DNA of 9,105 bases from a bacterium (GTDB lineage: Bacteria > Patescibacteriota > Minisyncoccia > Phycocordibacterales > PALSA-1337): positions 1-9,105 of the forward strand of contig JAUYLM010000061.1 in NCBI GenBank assembly GCA_030698965.1. The letters run 5' to 3'. How positions within the stretch are numbered: the stretch's first letter is position 1; every line of letters starts with the position of its first letter. Of this stretch, positions 1-5,880 are shown piece by piece. A program made the position numbers and the translations under genes. The notes beneath the pieces are model-generated. The model made no database searches. It was not told where the DNA came from and saw nothing but the letters and a program-made list of their open reading frames with translations.

Positions 1-96
1 TATATCTGCTTATTGCAGATGTTACACTGTGTATTTGGTTTTCTTGTATATGTCTCTGAAGCATTACAATTATACCATAAAGGATGTTCTCACATT

Positions 97-125
97 TTGC
101 TTACATTTTCAACATAGAGTACACT
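97..125 (+). promoter_or_regulatory. Candidate leaderless promoter of the ruvX-pil block
   Basis: A -35-like TTGCTT (97-102) is followed after 17 bases by a -10-like TACACT (120-125). Counting seven bases from the end of the -10 puts the transcription start on the A of the ATG at 132. The box matches are only moderate, but the spacing is ideal and the same arrangement is seen for two other genes in this window. Positions 1-96 hold no gene I can support; a TATACC at 71-76 is a weaker alternative -10. Confidence 0.4.
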
Positions 126-131
126 TTGTTC

Positions 132-515
132 ATGAGACACATGGGAATTGACTACGGTTCAAAAAGGGTAGGCATCGCTGTTTCCGATGAAGCAGGTGAA
201 TTTGCCATGCCCTTGATCGTTCTAAATACCTCAAAAAACCTGGTAAAAGAGATTGAGGATATAGCCAAAGAAAATAAAGTAGTAGAAATGGTAATGGGAG
301 AATCAAAGAATTATAAGGGAGAAGCCAATGCAATACTTCCGGAAAGCATGAATTTGAAAAAAGACCTGGAAGAGGCTGGGTTTACCGTTCACTTTGAGCC
401 GGAGTTCATGACGAGCGCCAATGCCGAGCGATTCCAGGGAAAGAATGATATGCTCGATGCCTCTGCCGCCGCTCTTATTTTGCAGTCATATCTGGATACA
501 AATAAAAATAAATAA
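132..515 (+). CDS. ruvX: RuvX/YqgF-family Holliday junction resolvase-like nuclease
   Basis: This is a 127-residue RNase H-fold protein of the YqgF/RuvX family, implicated in Holliday-junction resolution and, in some bacteria, in pre-16S rRNA processing. The N-terminal motif G-I-D-Y-G-S-K-R (residues 5-12) carries the first catalytic aspartate, D7. E91 in P-E-F-M-T-S takes the place of the usual D-E-R-x-T-T glutamate, and D109 in L-D-A-S-A-A-A supplies the third acidic residue before the closing L-I-L-Q-S-Y-L helix. The usual V-G-x-P loop is replaced by M-G-E-S, the form I associate with Patescibacteria. The start at 132 is chosen because homology begins there and a -10-like box sits seven bases upstream. 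An upstream in-frame ATG at 84 would add 16 residues with no family resemblance. The stop is one base before the next ATG. Confidence 0.88.
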   Translation: MRHMGIDYGSKRVGIAVSDEAGEFAMPLIVLNTSKNLVKEIEDIAKENKVVEMVMGESKNYKGEANAILPESMNLKKDLEEAGFTVHFEPEFMTSANAERFQGKNDMLDASAAALILQSYLDTNKNK

Positions 516-516
516 A

Positions 517-846
517 ATGATCACATTCGAAGAATTCTCAAAAGTTGAAATTAAGGCCGGGAAAATTCTTTCAGCGGAAAAAATCCCTGACACTGACAAG
601 CTTCTCAAGCTGTTCGTTGATTTTGCGGAAGACGCACCGCGTCAGATTGTTTCCGGTATCTCTATGTATTTCCAGGATCCGCAAGTGTTAGTGGGAAAGA
701 CATGCATGTTTGTAACGAATCTTGAACCCCGCGTCATAAAAGGCCACGAAAGCAACGGAATGCTTTTTGCTGTCTCAACAGCTGAAGGAGAATTTTCTTT
801 GCTTGAGCCGAATGCTTCCATTCCTCCCGGAACAATAGCCAAATAA
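517..846 (+). CDS. Free-standing tRNA-binding OB-fold protein (CsaA/Trbp111/MetRS C-terminal type)
   Basis: This 109-residue protein is about the full size of a single EMAP-type tRNA-binding domain, like Trbp111, CsaA or the C-terminal extension of methionyl-tRNA synthetase. Visible signatures are K-V-E-I-K-A-G-K-I near residue 10, P-D-T-D-K-L-L-K-L near 24, R-Q-I-V-S-G-I near 43, and S-N-G-M-L near 79, all hallmarks of this OB fold. It probably dimerises and binds the outside of tRNA in the cytoplasm, possibly helping a MetRS that lacks its own appended domain; that partner is inference. The ATG lies one base after the ruvX stop in a TAA-A-ATG junction with no Shine-Dalgarno, so translation probably depends on the upstream gene. 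Function as a chaperone (the original CsaA proposal) cannot be excluded. Confidence 0.85.
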   Translation: MITFEEFSKVEIKAGKILSAEKIPDTDKLLKLFVDFAEDAPRQIVSGISMYFQDPQVLVGKTCMFVTNLEPRVIKGHESNGMLFAVSTAEGEFSLLEPNASIPPGTIAK

Positions 847-847
847 A

Positions 848-1453
848 ATGTTACTACAAGACCTACTCGACCCTCAGAAGATTATTACAGCCTTCGGGCT
901 CGTGGGAGTTATTCTGATCGTCTTCGCTGAGTCAGGCCTTTTTTTTGGCTTTTTTCTGCCGGGCGATTCTCTCCTTTTTACCGCTGGATTTTTGGCATCC
1001 CAGGGCATACTACCGATTTCACTTCTGCTGATTGGGACATTTGTAGCGGCAGTACTCGGCGATAGCGTAGGGTACTGGTTCGGAAAGAAGACCGGTCCGG
1101 CTCTTTTTTCAAAGGAAGATTCTTTTTTCTTTAAGAAAAGATATATGGAAAAGGCGCGGATCTTTTACGAGATTCATGGAAAAAAGACAATTATTCTTGC
1201 CAGATTCATGCCGATCATCAGGACATTTGCCCCGATCATCGCTGGAATAGGGAACATGCATTACAGAACTTTCCTGGCATACAACATCCTGGGAGGATTC
1301 ATATGGTCTTTCGGACTTACTCTGCTCGGCTACTTTCTGGGAAGAAGCATTCCCGGTGTCGATAAATACCTCCTGCCTATAATCATCGCCATAATAATCA
1401 CATCCCTTATTCCAGGCCTTGTTCATTTATATAAAAGCAGAAAGAGAGTATAA
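848..1453 (+). CDS. DedA-family membrane protein
   Basis: This is a 201-residue polytopic membrane protein of the DedA/SNARE-associated (PF09335) family. Some members flip undecaprenyl phosphate back across the membrane for cell-wall synthesis. Key residues are in place: E28 in F-A-E-S-G and D40 in F-L-P-G-D-S, twelve apart; and R119 and R125 in A-R-F-M-P-I-I-R-T-F-A-P, six apart. That spacing matches the functionally required acidic and arginine pairs of E. coli YqjA. G-D-x-x-G-Y-W-F-G (71-79) and A-G-I-G-N-M (132-137) are also typical. Hydrophobic segments lie near 15-35, 42-75, 115-135, 140-165 and 170-195. Length is normal for the family. It starts one base after the previous stop without a Shine-Dalgarno. 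The substrate is inferred from the family. Confidence 0.9.
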   Translation: MLLQDLLDPQKIITAFGLVGVILIVFAESGLFFGFFLPGDSLLFTAGFLASQGILPISLLLIGTFVAAVLGDSVGYWFGKKTGPALFSKEDSFFFKKRYMEKARIFYEIHGKKTIILARFMPIIRTFAPIIAGIGNMHYRTFLAYNILGGFIWSFGLTLLGYFLGRSIPGVDKYLLPIIIAIIITSLIPGLVHLYKSRKRV

Positions 1454-1464
1454 TAAAGAGCGCA

Positions 1465-2454
1465 ATGGCCTCTCAAAAGTTTTTTAAATTATTCCCTCCT
1501 CCAAAATTTCTAGATGTTCCGTACGCGGGATTGGATATTTGTGATGACGCGGTCAGATGCGTAGAATACTCGAGATCTTCGAGAGGTCTCTCTATCCACC
1601 GCTACGGCACAAAATTCCTCTCTCCTGGGACGATAGAAGGGGGAGATGTAAAGAATGTTCCTGCGCTCAAGGAGGCTATTTCCATATTGGTCGGAAAGCT
1701 CGGGATACATACGGTAAGAGCTTCCTTGCCTGAGGAAAAAATGTATCTTTTTCAGACTGAAGTCCCCAGTACGGATGAAAAGGAGATTCGCCAGAACATA
1801 GAATTCAAGCTGGAGGAGAATGTACCTCTATCTCCGGCAGAGTCCGTGTTTTTTTTTAGTTTGATACCGGGAACATCCATGGCAAGCGTTTCGGTCGCTC
1901 CTAAGAGTGTCGTGGTGTCATACCTTGAAATGATAAAGTCGTCCGGAGTATCGGTGGTGTCATTTGAAATACAAGCGAAAGCTATTGCCAGGTCCCTTGT
2001 CCCGCGGGGGACGGCAGAAAATTATATGATAATTTATATCATGAATTTCAAGACTGGCATATACGTCATATGCGGCGGGGTCGTCTGCTTCACTTCCACG
2101 ATACCTTGGGGCCATAAAAGCCGATACAATAACGGGAGTAATATAGAAACCAATATCGCGGAATTGAGAAAGCATGTAGAACAGGTTTTTGGATACTGGG
2201 GGGAGCACGGCAGAGGAACTGTTATCAGGAGAATTGCCCTGGCAGGACACGGAGCAATGACGAACGGGGTTGTATCCAGGAGCCTTATTGAATTCACGGA
2301 GTCTATCAGCACTCCGGAATCAAAGGTTTTGGTCGAAATCGGAAGAGTCTGGCAGAACGCGGATTTCTCAGAAAAATACATACCCCTGATACCCTATGAT
2401 GATTCGCTTGATTATGCAGCCTCGGCCGGCCTGGCTTTGCCGGATAATAATTAA
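1465..2454 (+). CDS. pilM: Type IV pilus assembly protein PilM (actin-like ATPase fold)
   Basis: This 329-residue protein matches PilM, the cytoplasmic actin-like component that binds the N-terminus of PilN and links the pilus alignment complex to the motor. The N-terminus P-P-K-F-L-D-V-P-Y-A-G-L-D-I (12-25) is the CPR style of PilM, leading into the first phosphate-binding strand. The I-E-F-K-L-E-E-N-V-P-L-S-P segment (112-124) corresponds to the conserved PilM region before the second lobe. A late A-L-A-G-H-G-A-M-T-N-G stretch corresponds to the second phosphate/adenosine loop. The usual small or hydroxyl residue after G-L-D-I is cysteine here (C26). The only possible ribosome-binding site in the block, a weak AAGAG four bases before the ATG, is here. 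Two downstream membrane genes of matching architecture support the call. Confidence 0.85.
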   Translation: MASQKFFKLFPPPKFLDVPYAGLDICDDAVRCVEYSRSSRGLSIHRYGTKFLSPGTIEGGDVKNVPALKEAISILVGKLGIHTVRASLPEEKMYLFQTEVPSTDEKEIRQNIEFKLEENVPLSPAESVFFFSLIPGTSMASVSVAPKSVVVSYLEMIKSSGVSVVSFEIQAKAIARSLVPRGTAENYMIIYIMNFKTGIYVICGGVVCFTSTIPWGHKSRYNNGSNIETNIAELRKHVEQVFGYWGEHGRGTVIRRIALAGHGAMTNGVVSRSLIEFTESISTPESKVLVEIGRVWQNADFSEKYIPLIPYDDSLDYAASAGLALPDNN

Positions 2455-2459
2455 ACACA

Positions 2460-3035
2460 ATGATTCACCACACTCTTTTACCGGAAGATGAAATCAAGTC
2501 TCTCAGGAGGGAGTATCGTATTCGTCTTATCATAATTTCATTGTTTTTTATTTCACTGGCCATCTTTATCGGAATTCTCTCTCTTTTTCCCGCGTATATG
2601 GCGGCCTATTCTCCGGAAACTTGGGAATTCGCGAAGACTGAGGAGGTCCAGATCAACAAGCAGGTTGTCAGCACCGCGGACATGCGAAAGGAACTTGCGG
2701 TAAGCCAGCAGATGATTCAAAAAATCTCCGCCAGTGAAAATGGAAACATAGACTACTCGGGACTTATACAGAATATTCTTTCATATAGGTCCGAGCAGAT
2801 ATTCATCAATTCTATGGAAATATCCCGATCGGCCGGGACTAGCACTTCTGCCGAGGTTTTGATCATTGGAAAAGCGGATTCGCGCGAATCACTGATTGAT
2901 TTCAAGAAGAGTCTTGAAGTGGAAAAGACTTTCAGAAATATCGATCTGCCGGTTTCTGATCTGGCAAAAAGCAAAGACATAAAATTCTCATTGCGTGTAA
3001 CTGCAGCCTCGCCGGCTCAGATAATGCCAAAATAA
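2460..3035 (+). CDS. pilN: PilN-like type IV pilus inner-membrane protein
   Basis: This 191-residue bitopic protein has a short cytoplasmic N-terminus (L-L-P-E-D-E, 6-11, reminiscent of the I-N-L-L-P motif of PilN that contacts PilM), a basic stretch, one transmembrane helix at about 23-43, and a C-terminal external domain. Residues 55-95 look helical and could form a coiled coil; the remainder resembles the ferredoxin-like domain of PilN. It starts five bases after pilM, the order expected in pilMNO operons. Sequence identity with classical PilN is low, so the name rests on topology, the N-terminal motif and gene order. It probably forms a dimer with the next protein in the pilus alignment complex. 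Confidence 0.72.
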   Translation: MIHHTLLPEDEIKSLRREYRIRLIIISLFFISLAIFIGILSLFPAYMAAYSPETWEFAKTEEVQINKQVVSTADMRKELAVSQQMIQKISASENGNIDYSGLIQNILSYRSEQIFINSMEISRSAGTSTSAEVLIIGKADSRESLIDFKKSLEVEKTFRNIDLPVSDLAKSKDIKFSLRVTAASPAQIMPK

Positions 3036-3036
3036 A

Positions 3037-3567
3037 ATGCATACCAATCACCGCCATTACATTCTTCTTTTCGTCTCCATCCTGACAATTGCCTCTGCTA
3101 TTGCCGGCTATTCGGCCCTCTATTACACTATTGTCTATCACGGGAAGGAGTCATCCCAGGTTTCTTCTAAGCAGGCTGATTTATATGAAAAAAAACAGCA
3201 AGCCGAGCTGGTCGCGAGCATATATCGGAAATCAGAAGAAGAACGATCTCTCCTGGCATCTTATATCCCCACACAGGATAGTATAATAAATTTTATCGAA
3301 GCTGTTGAAGCAATCGGGACAACCACATCAGTCATTCTGGATATCTCGGCGATAGATATGAGCGATGGAAGCCTCGGTGTTCATATTGAAACGCAGGGGA
3401 ATTGGACAAGCACAATGGAATCTCTTGCTCTTCTGGAGAATATTTCTTACAGCATTACCTTGAATAACCTGCGTTTGGTGAAGGTTCAGGAGGCGGGCGC
3501 GGACCCGGGAAAAACCTGGTCGTGGAAAATGTCCGTGGATGTAAAGACCCCCATAATTAATAATTGA
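3037..3567 (+). CDS. pilO: PilO-like type IV pilus inner-membrane protein
   Basis: This 176-residue protein has a very short basic N-terminus, one transmembrane helix at about 8-30, a charged helical segment at roughly 40-70 (with a K-K-Q-Q tract encoded by eight consecutive A bases), and a C-terminal alpha/beta domain from about 80 on. That is the PilO architecture, and the gene is in the PilO position. The segment Y-I-P-T-Q-D-S-I-I-N-F-I-E-A-V-E near 75-90 resembles the start of PilO ferredoxin-like domains. It begins one base after the pilN stop (TAA-A-ATG) with no Shine-Dalgarno and ends with TGA one base before the next ATG, so co-translation with both neighbours is likely. Identification is by topology, weak motif similarity and context. 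Confidence 0.7.
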   Translation: MHTNHRHYILLFVSILTIASAIAGYSALYYTIVYHGKESSQVSSKQADLYEKKQQAELVASIYRKSEEERSLLASYIPTQDSIINFIEAVEAIGTTTSVILDISAIDMSDGSLGVHIETQGNWTSTMESLALLENISYSITLNNLRLVKVQEAGADPGKTWSWKMSVDVKTPIINN

Positions 3568-3568
3568 T

Positions 3569-3850
3569 ATGAAAATAACAAAAGAAATAGGGCGCAGCCC
3601 GCATGTCGATTGGATAATAATAATATTTTCCAGCACATTCCTGGCTGTGGCGCTTGCAATAGCGGGAATATATCTTTACAATGCTGTCAATCAAGGAGAT
3701 ATTGACGGAAGGGTCGGGAATACCGCGAATTCCTCAAGAATACTTGATCAAAAGAAGCTTTCCGTGATTTTAGAGCGCTTTTCCGCGAAAGAGCAGGCGA
3801 GTGAAAAGGCAAAAGCGGGATATGCCGGTGTGAGTGATCCGTCGATATAA
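3569..3850 (+). CDS. Small single-pass membrane protein in the pilP position of the pilus operon
   Basis: I do not recognise this 93-residue protein. It has a short N-terminus (M-K-I-T-K-E-I-G), one clear hydrophobic helix at about 15-37, and a hydrophilic, Ala/Lys/Glu-rich tail that is probably exposed outside the membrane. No lipobox is visible, so it is not a PilP lipoprotein, and it is far shorter than PilP. It begins one base after the pilO TGA and is the last protein gene of the block, 21 bases before tRNA-Arg. By position and topology it may be an accessory subunit of the PilM-PilN-PilO complex. The ATG is supported only by position and the downstream membrane helix, since no ribosome-binding site is seen. 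Confidence 0.7.
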   Translation: MKITKEIGRSPHVDWIIIIFSSTFLAVALAIAGIYLYNAVNQGDIDGRVGNTANSSRILDQKKLSVILERFSAKEQASEKAKAGYAGVSDPSI

Positions 3851-3871
3851 AGTGCGTGCGCAAAGCAACAT

Positions 3872-3946
3872 GCCCTCGTAGTTCAATGGATAGAACAGAA
3901 CTCTTCTAAGGTTTTGATGTAGGTTCGATTCCTACCGAGGGCACCA
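3872..3946 (+). tRNA. tRNA-Arg (anticodon TCT), CCA encoded
   Basis: The sequence folds as a full cloverleaf. The seven-pair acceptor stem is GCCCTCG (3872-3878) with CGAGGGC (3936-3942). The D stem is GTTC/GAAC (3881-3884, 3893-3896) around a loop containing GG. The anticodon stem is 3898-3902 with 3910-3914 (two G-T pairs). The loop CTTCTAA (3903-3909) has anticodon TCT at 3905-3907, reading AGA. A four-base variable loop precedes the T arm GTAGG-TTCGATT-CCTAC (3919-3935). Discriminator A3943 is followed by genomic CCA (3944-3946). It lies 21 bases after the pilus block and has no obvious promoter of its own, so processing from the upstream transcript is possible. Confidence 0.95.
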
Positions 3947-3996
3947 ATTACACCTATGAATGTGTGGGGTTAAATTTTTGTAAATATTCCCAATCT

Positions 3997-4032
3997 TTGA
4001 CGTGTATAAGTATATGATATACTGTAGATATC
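3997..4032 (+). promoter_or_regulatory. Promoter and candidate operator of the toxin-antitoxin operon
   Basis: TTGACG (3997-4002) and TATACT (4018-4023) are separated by 15 bases. The -10 is extended by TG at 4015-4016 (TG-A-TATACT), which compensates for the short spacer. The predicted start is near 4030, giving a leader of about 12 bases before the ATG at 4042. Overlapping the -10 is a perfect inverted repeat GTATAT-g-ATATAC (4010-4022), and a second one, GATAT-N7-ATATC, spans 4016-4032. Such dyads over the core promoter are typical of toxin-antitoxin autoregulation, although AT-rich promoter DNA also produces dyads by chance. Confidence 0.6.
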
Positions 4033-4041
4033 TAAGTCCTT

Positions 4042-4539
4042 ATGAACATGACTATTAATCAGAAAAAGTATGAGAACGCTGTACTTTATCTCTGTGAAAA
4101 GCTGGACGGTGAAGTACGGGGCAAGAAGAAATTGGCGAAATTACTTTATTTTGCTGACTTTGACTTTTATGAAAAAAACCAGAAATCAATTACTGGTGAT
4201 ATTTATCGTGCACTTCCTATGGGGCCGTTTCCTACGACTCTTGATATCATGACCGAAGCAATGATGAAAAGTAAGGTTATGAAAGTTGACCAAATCGAAG
4301 AATGTGAAGGATACAATCCTACAGAAGTCTATCGTTGTGTCGAAAAACCGGATGTTTCAGTTTTTGATAAAAGTGAAATTGATATGTTGGATAGAATTGC
4401 CGTGAAGTACGGCCATCTCAACGGAAAGCAGTTGGAAGAGCTATCACATGCCGAAGCGCCATATATCGGTACCGAATTAAAAAAGGAAATTCCTTACGAG
4501 CTAGCATTTTACAGAGGTACTGACTTCAGTGATCTATGA
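4042..4539 (+). CDS. Panacea-domain (SocA/DUF4065) antitoxin
   Basis: This 165-residue protein has the features of the Panacea domain found in SocA and PanA antitoxins: G-K-K-K-L-A-K-L-L-Y-F-A-D (27-39) in the first helices, S-I-T-G-D-I-Y (49-55), and the P-M-G-P-F-P turn (59-64). Panacea domains are known to neutralise many unrelated toxins, usually by direct binding and in SocA by acting as a proteolytic adaptor. The gene overlaps the downstream small gene by four bases (ATGA at 4536-4539), the normal antitoxin-toxin arrangement for translational coupling. An in-frame ATG at 4048 is an equally good start, two codons later. A dedicated promoter with dyads lies just upstream. Codon use looks more AT-rich than in the pil genes, consistent with acquired DNA. 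The antitoxin role follows from family and context. Confidence 0.85.
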   Translation: MNMTINQKKYENAVLYLCEKLDGEVRGKKKLAKLLYFADFDFYEKNQKSITGDIYRALPMGPFPTTLDIMTEAMMKSKVMKVDQIEECEGYNPTEVYRCVEKPDVSVFDKSEIDMLDRIAVKYGHLNGKQLEELSHAEAPYIGTELKKEIPYELAFYRGTDFSDL

Positions 4540-4904
4540 TTGAGTTTTTCTACCACGACGGCATTCAGAAAGAAATCGCCGCATTTGAAGGGCGATTTCG
4601 TACTATACGTGAAGCCATCGCTATCTTTGAAAGGTTGTGCAATGCACAATTTAATCCCACAAAACCTCAGCAAGTCATAGCTCCGGCTAAATTGCACCGA
4701 GTTACTCAAAATGATATATGGACCCTTTGGAAGATTGAACTTGTGGTCCCGAATGCTGGACTTCGACCGAATCAATATCCTCGCATGTGGTTTGTTGTGA
4801 AGGGAGCAAGTATAGCCGTTCTTTGTATGGCTACTCACGTAGATAACTATGATGATGAGAAAATGAATAGAGTCGCCCTATCTCGAGTCAGTGATTTTTT
4901 CTAA
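4536..4904 (+). CDS. Probable PanT-type toxin, RelE/ParE superfamily-like
   Basis: This 122-residue protein is the downstream partner of the Panacea antitoxin, overlapping it by ATGA. Predicted order is a short strand (M-I-E-F-F), two helices (about 10-20 and 23-40), then strands around W-T-L-W-K-I-E-L-V-V (62-71) and R-M-W-F-V-V-K-G (83-90), then S-I-A-V-L-C-M-A-T-H and a last helix rich in R, D and S. This strand pattern, with a basic/aromatic core and a Y-x-x-x-K-x-x-x-A-x-x-R helix, resembles RelE/HigB-type ribosome-dependent mRNases or ParE. Similarity is at the fold-pattern level; I see no diagnostic catalytic set. If RelE-like, it would inhibit translation when the antitoxin is lost. 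The toxin label rests mainly on gene pairing. Confidence 0.68.
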   Translation: MIEFFYHDGIQKEIAAFEGRFRTIREAIAIFERLCNAQFNPTKPQQVIAPAKLHRVTQNDIWTLWKIELVVPNAGLRPNQYPRMWFVVKGASIAVLCMATHVDNYDDEKMNRVALSRVSDFF

Positions 4905-4926
4905 ATATATAGTGAGCGACAGGGTG

Positions 4927-5026
4927 TGGTAGAATTTAGGCAACAGCCAATTTACCCATGTCTAACCGCAAAGATTCCCATTCCCGAAGCTCCCCTAGAA
5001 GTTGGTTCCAATTAATACGTATGTAG
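4927..5026 (+). other. Extended -10 motif with a possible 22-codon ORF in the 4905-5047 intergenic region
   Basis: TG-G-TAGAAT (4927-4935) is a good extended -10 without a clear -35. The predicted start is near 4942, and an ATG at 4958 opens 22 codons (M-S-N-R-K-D-S-H-S-R-S-S-P-R-S, then W-F-Q-L-I-R-M) ending with TAG at 5024-5026. The peptide is rich in Ser and Arg. It could be a real small protein, a fragment of a decayed gene, or chance; a small RNA is also possible. The rest of the gap between the convergent toxin and regulator genes shows an 8-base palindrome ATACGTAT (5015-5022) but no convincing terminator hairpin with a T run. Confidence 0.25.
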
Positions 5027-5047
5027 TGCACCATTGATAAGCAATAA

Positions 5048-5863
5048 CTAGATTTTTCCTTTCTGCTTCAAGAGATTGCAGATTTTTTCCACGACTTCCT
5101 TTATGGTAAAATTGACTTTGACCAGAAAATCATCCGCACCGGCTTTCTTTGCTTCTTCTACTTCATGTTCTTGTCCTAAATTGGAGAAGATGATTATGAT
5201 AGTATCCTTGTATTTTTCCTGGCTTCTTATATTCTTCAAGACCTCGATCCCGTTCATTTCAGGCATGACGATATCCAGGAGTACCAGATCCGGAGTGTTT
5301 TCTTCGAAAATCTTAAGGACCTGCTTTCCGTTCGTAGCGCTCAGTATTCTATAACCTTCCTTTTCAATCCTTTGCGCCAGAAGGGACAAGAGAAACTCAT
5401 CGTCCTCTGCAAGTAGAATCTTTATATTTTTGAGAGATGGTTCGATTTTTCCGGGCTTTGAAATTGTTTCTTTGTATTCCTGATTCAGATATTTCCTAAC
5501 TTTTTCCAGAATATCGTCAGGGCTGAACTGGGCCTTGATAATATAGTCCCTTACTCCCAGTCCCACCGCCCTTTCTATCTCGCTGCGCTGTCCAGAATTG
5601 GAAATCACGACTACAGGTATATTTTTCAGCGTATCATCCTTTTGTGCGTCCTCGAGTACTTCTAAGCCATTCTTTTTTGGCATGATGATATCCAGAAATA
5701 CAAGGTCAGGCTTCAGCTCTTTCATCTTCGCGATGCCTTCTTCACCATCGCGCGCCAGGAAAATCTGGTAGCCCTCGGAAGACAACTTGTCTCGAATAAT
5801 TTCTCCGAGAATCTGTTCGTCTTCAACTATTAATATCTTTTTTGTTTTGTTTATTTCGTTCAT
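5048..5863 (-). CDS. Tandem two-receiver response regulator (REC-REC, no output domain)
   Basis: This 271-residue cytoplasmic protein consists of two CheY-like receiver domains (about 8-127 and 147-268) joined by a short linker. Domain 1 has acidic E14/D15, phosphoacceptor D58 in F-L-D-I-I-M-P, S88 and K110. Domain 2 has E153/D154, D197 in L-L-D-I-V-M-P, S227 and K249. All residues needed for phosphorylation are therefore present twice. Both carry the unusual S-N-x-G-Q after strand 4 (88-92 and 227-231) and an F two residues after the conserved lysine region. No DNA-binding, cyclase or enzymatic output domain is present, so it probably signals by protein contacts or acts as a phosphate relay or sink. 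It follows the kinase gene by 12 bases, and is the last gene of the FIST-kinase-regulator cassette. It ends with TAG. Confidence 0.92.
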   Translation of the reverse strand: MNEINKTKKILIVEDEQILGEIIRDKLSSEGYQIFLARDGEEGIAKMKELKPDLVFLDIIMPKKNGLEVLEDAQKDDTLKNIPVVVISNSGQRSEIERAVGLGVRDYIIKAQFSPDDILEKVRKYLNQEYKETISKPGKIEPSLKNIKILLAEDDEFLLSLLAQRIEKEGYRILSATNGKQVLKIFEENTPDLVLLDIVMPEMNGIEVLKNIRSQEKYKDTIIIIFSNLGQEHEVEEAKKAGADDFLVKVNFTIKEVVEKICNLLKQKGKI

Positions 5864-5874
5864 ATATGAATATT

Positions 5875-5880
5875 ATTATA
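5875..5880 (-). promoter_or_regulatory. Possible internal -10 box before the response regulator
   Basis: On the minus strand, a perfect TATAAT preceded by GG overlaps the kinase stop codon (5876-5878). The predicted start is about five bases before the regulator ATG at 5863, which would make an almost leaderless message. No good -35 or TG extension is present, so this may be a chance AT-rich match. Confidence 0.25.

Noticed and set aside
1..117. Open frame from the window edge to a TAG at 115
   Set aside because: It shows no recognisable protein features, is short, and overlaps the promoter region; it may be chance.
84..131. N-terminal extension of RuvX from the ATG at 84
   Set aside because: The 16 extra residues do not resemble the family, whose members begin right at the G-I-D-Y-G strand, and a -10-like box fits the start at 132.
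3947..3980. Possible terminator after tRNA-Arg (ACAC...GTGT followed by T-rich bases)
   Set aside because: The stem is only four pairs with an eight-base loop, and the T run is interrupted and displaced.
3565..4539. UGA recoding (Gracilibacteria-type code)
   Set aside because: TGA ends pilO and the antitoxin exactly at the next start, and no gene needs in-frame TGA to be complete.
4905..5047. Attachment-site repeat of the tRNA 3' end downstream of the toxin
   Set aside because: Scanning for GTTCGATTCC or CCGAGGGC found no copy; the GTTGGTTCCAA stretch is only a superficial resemblance.
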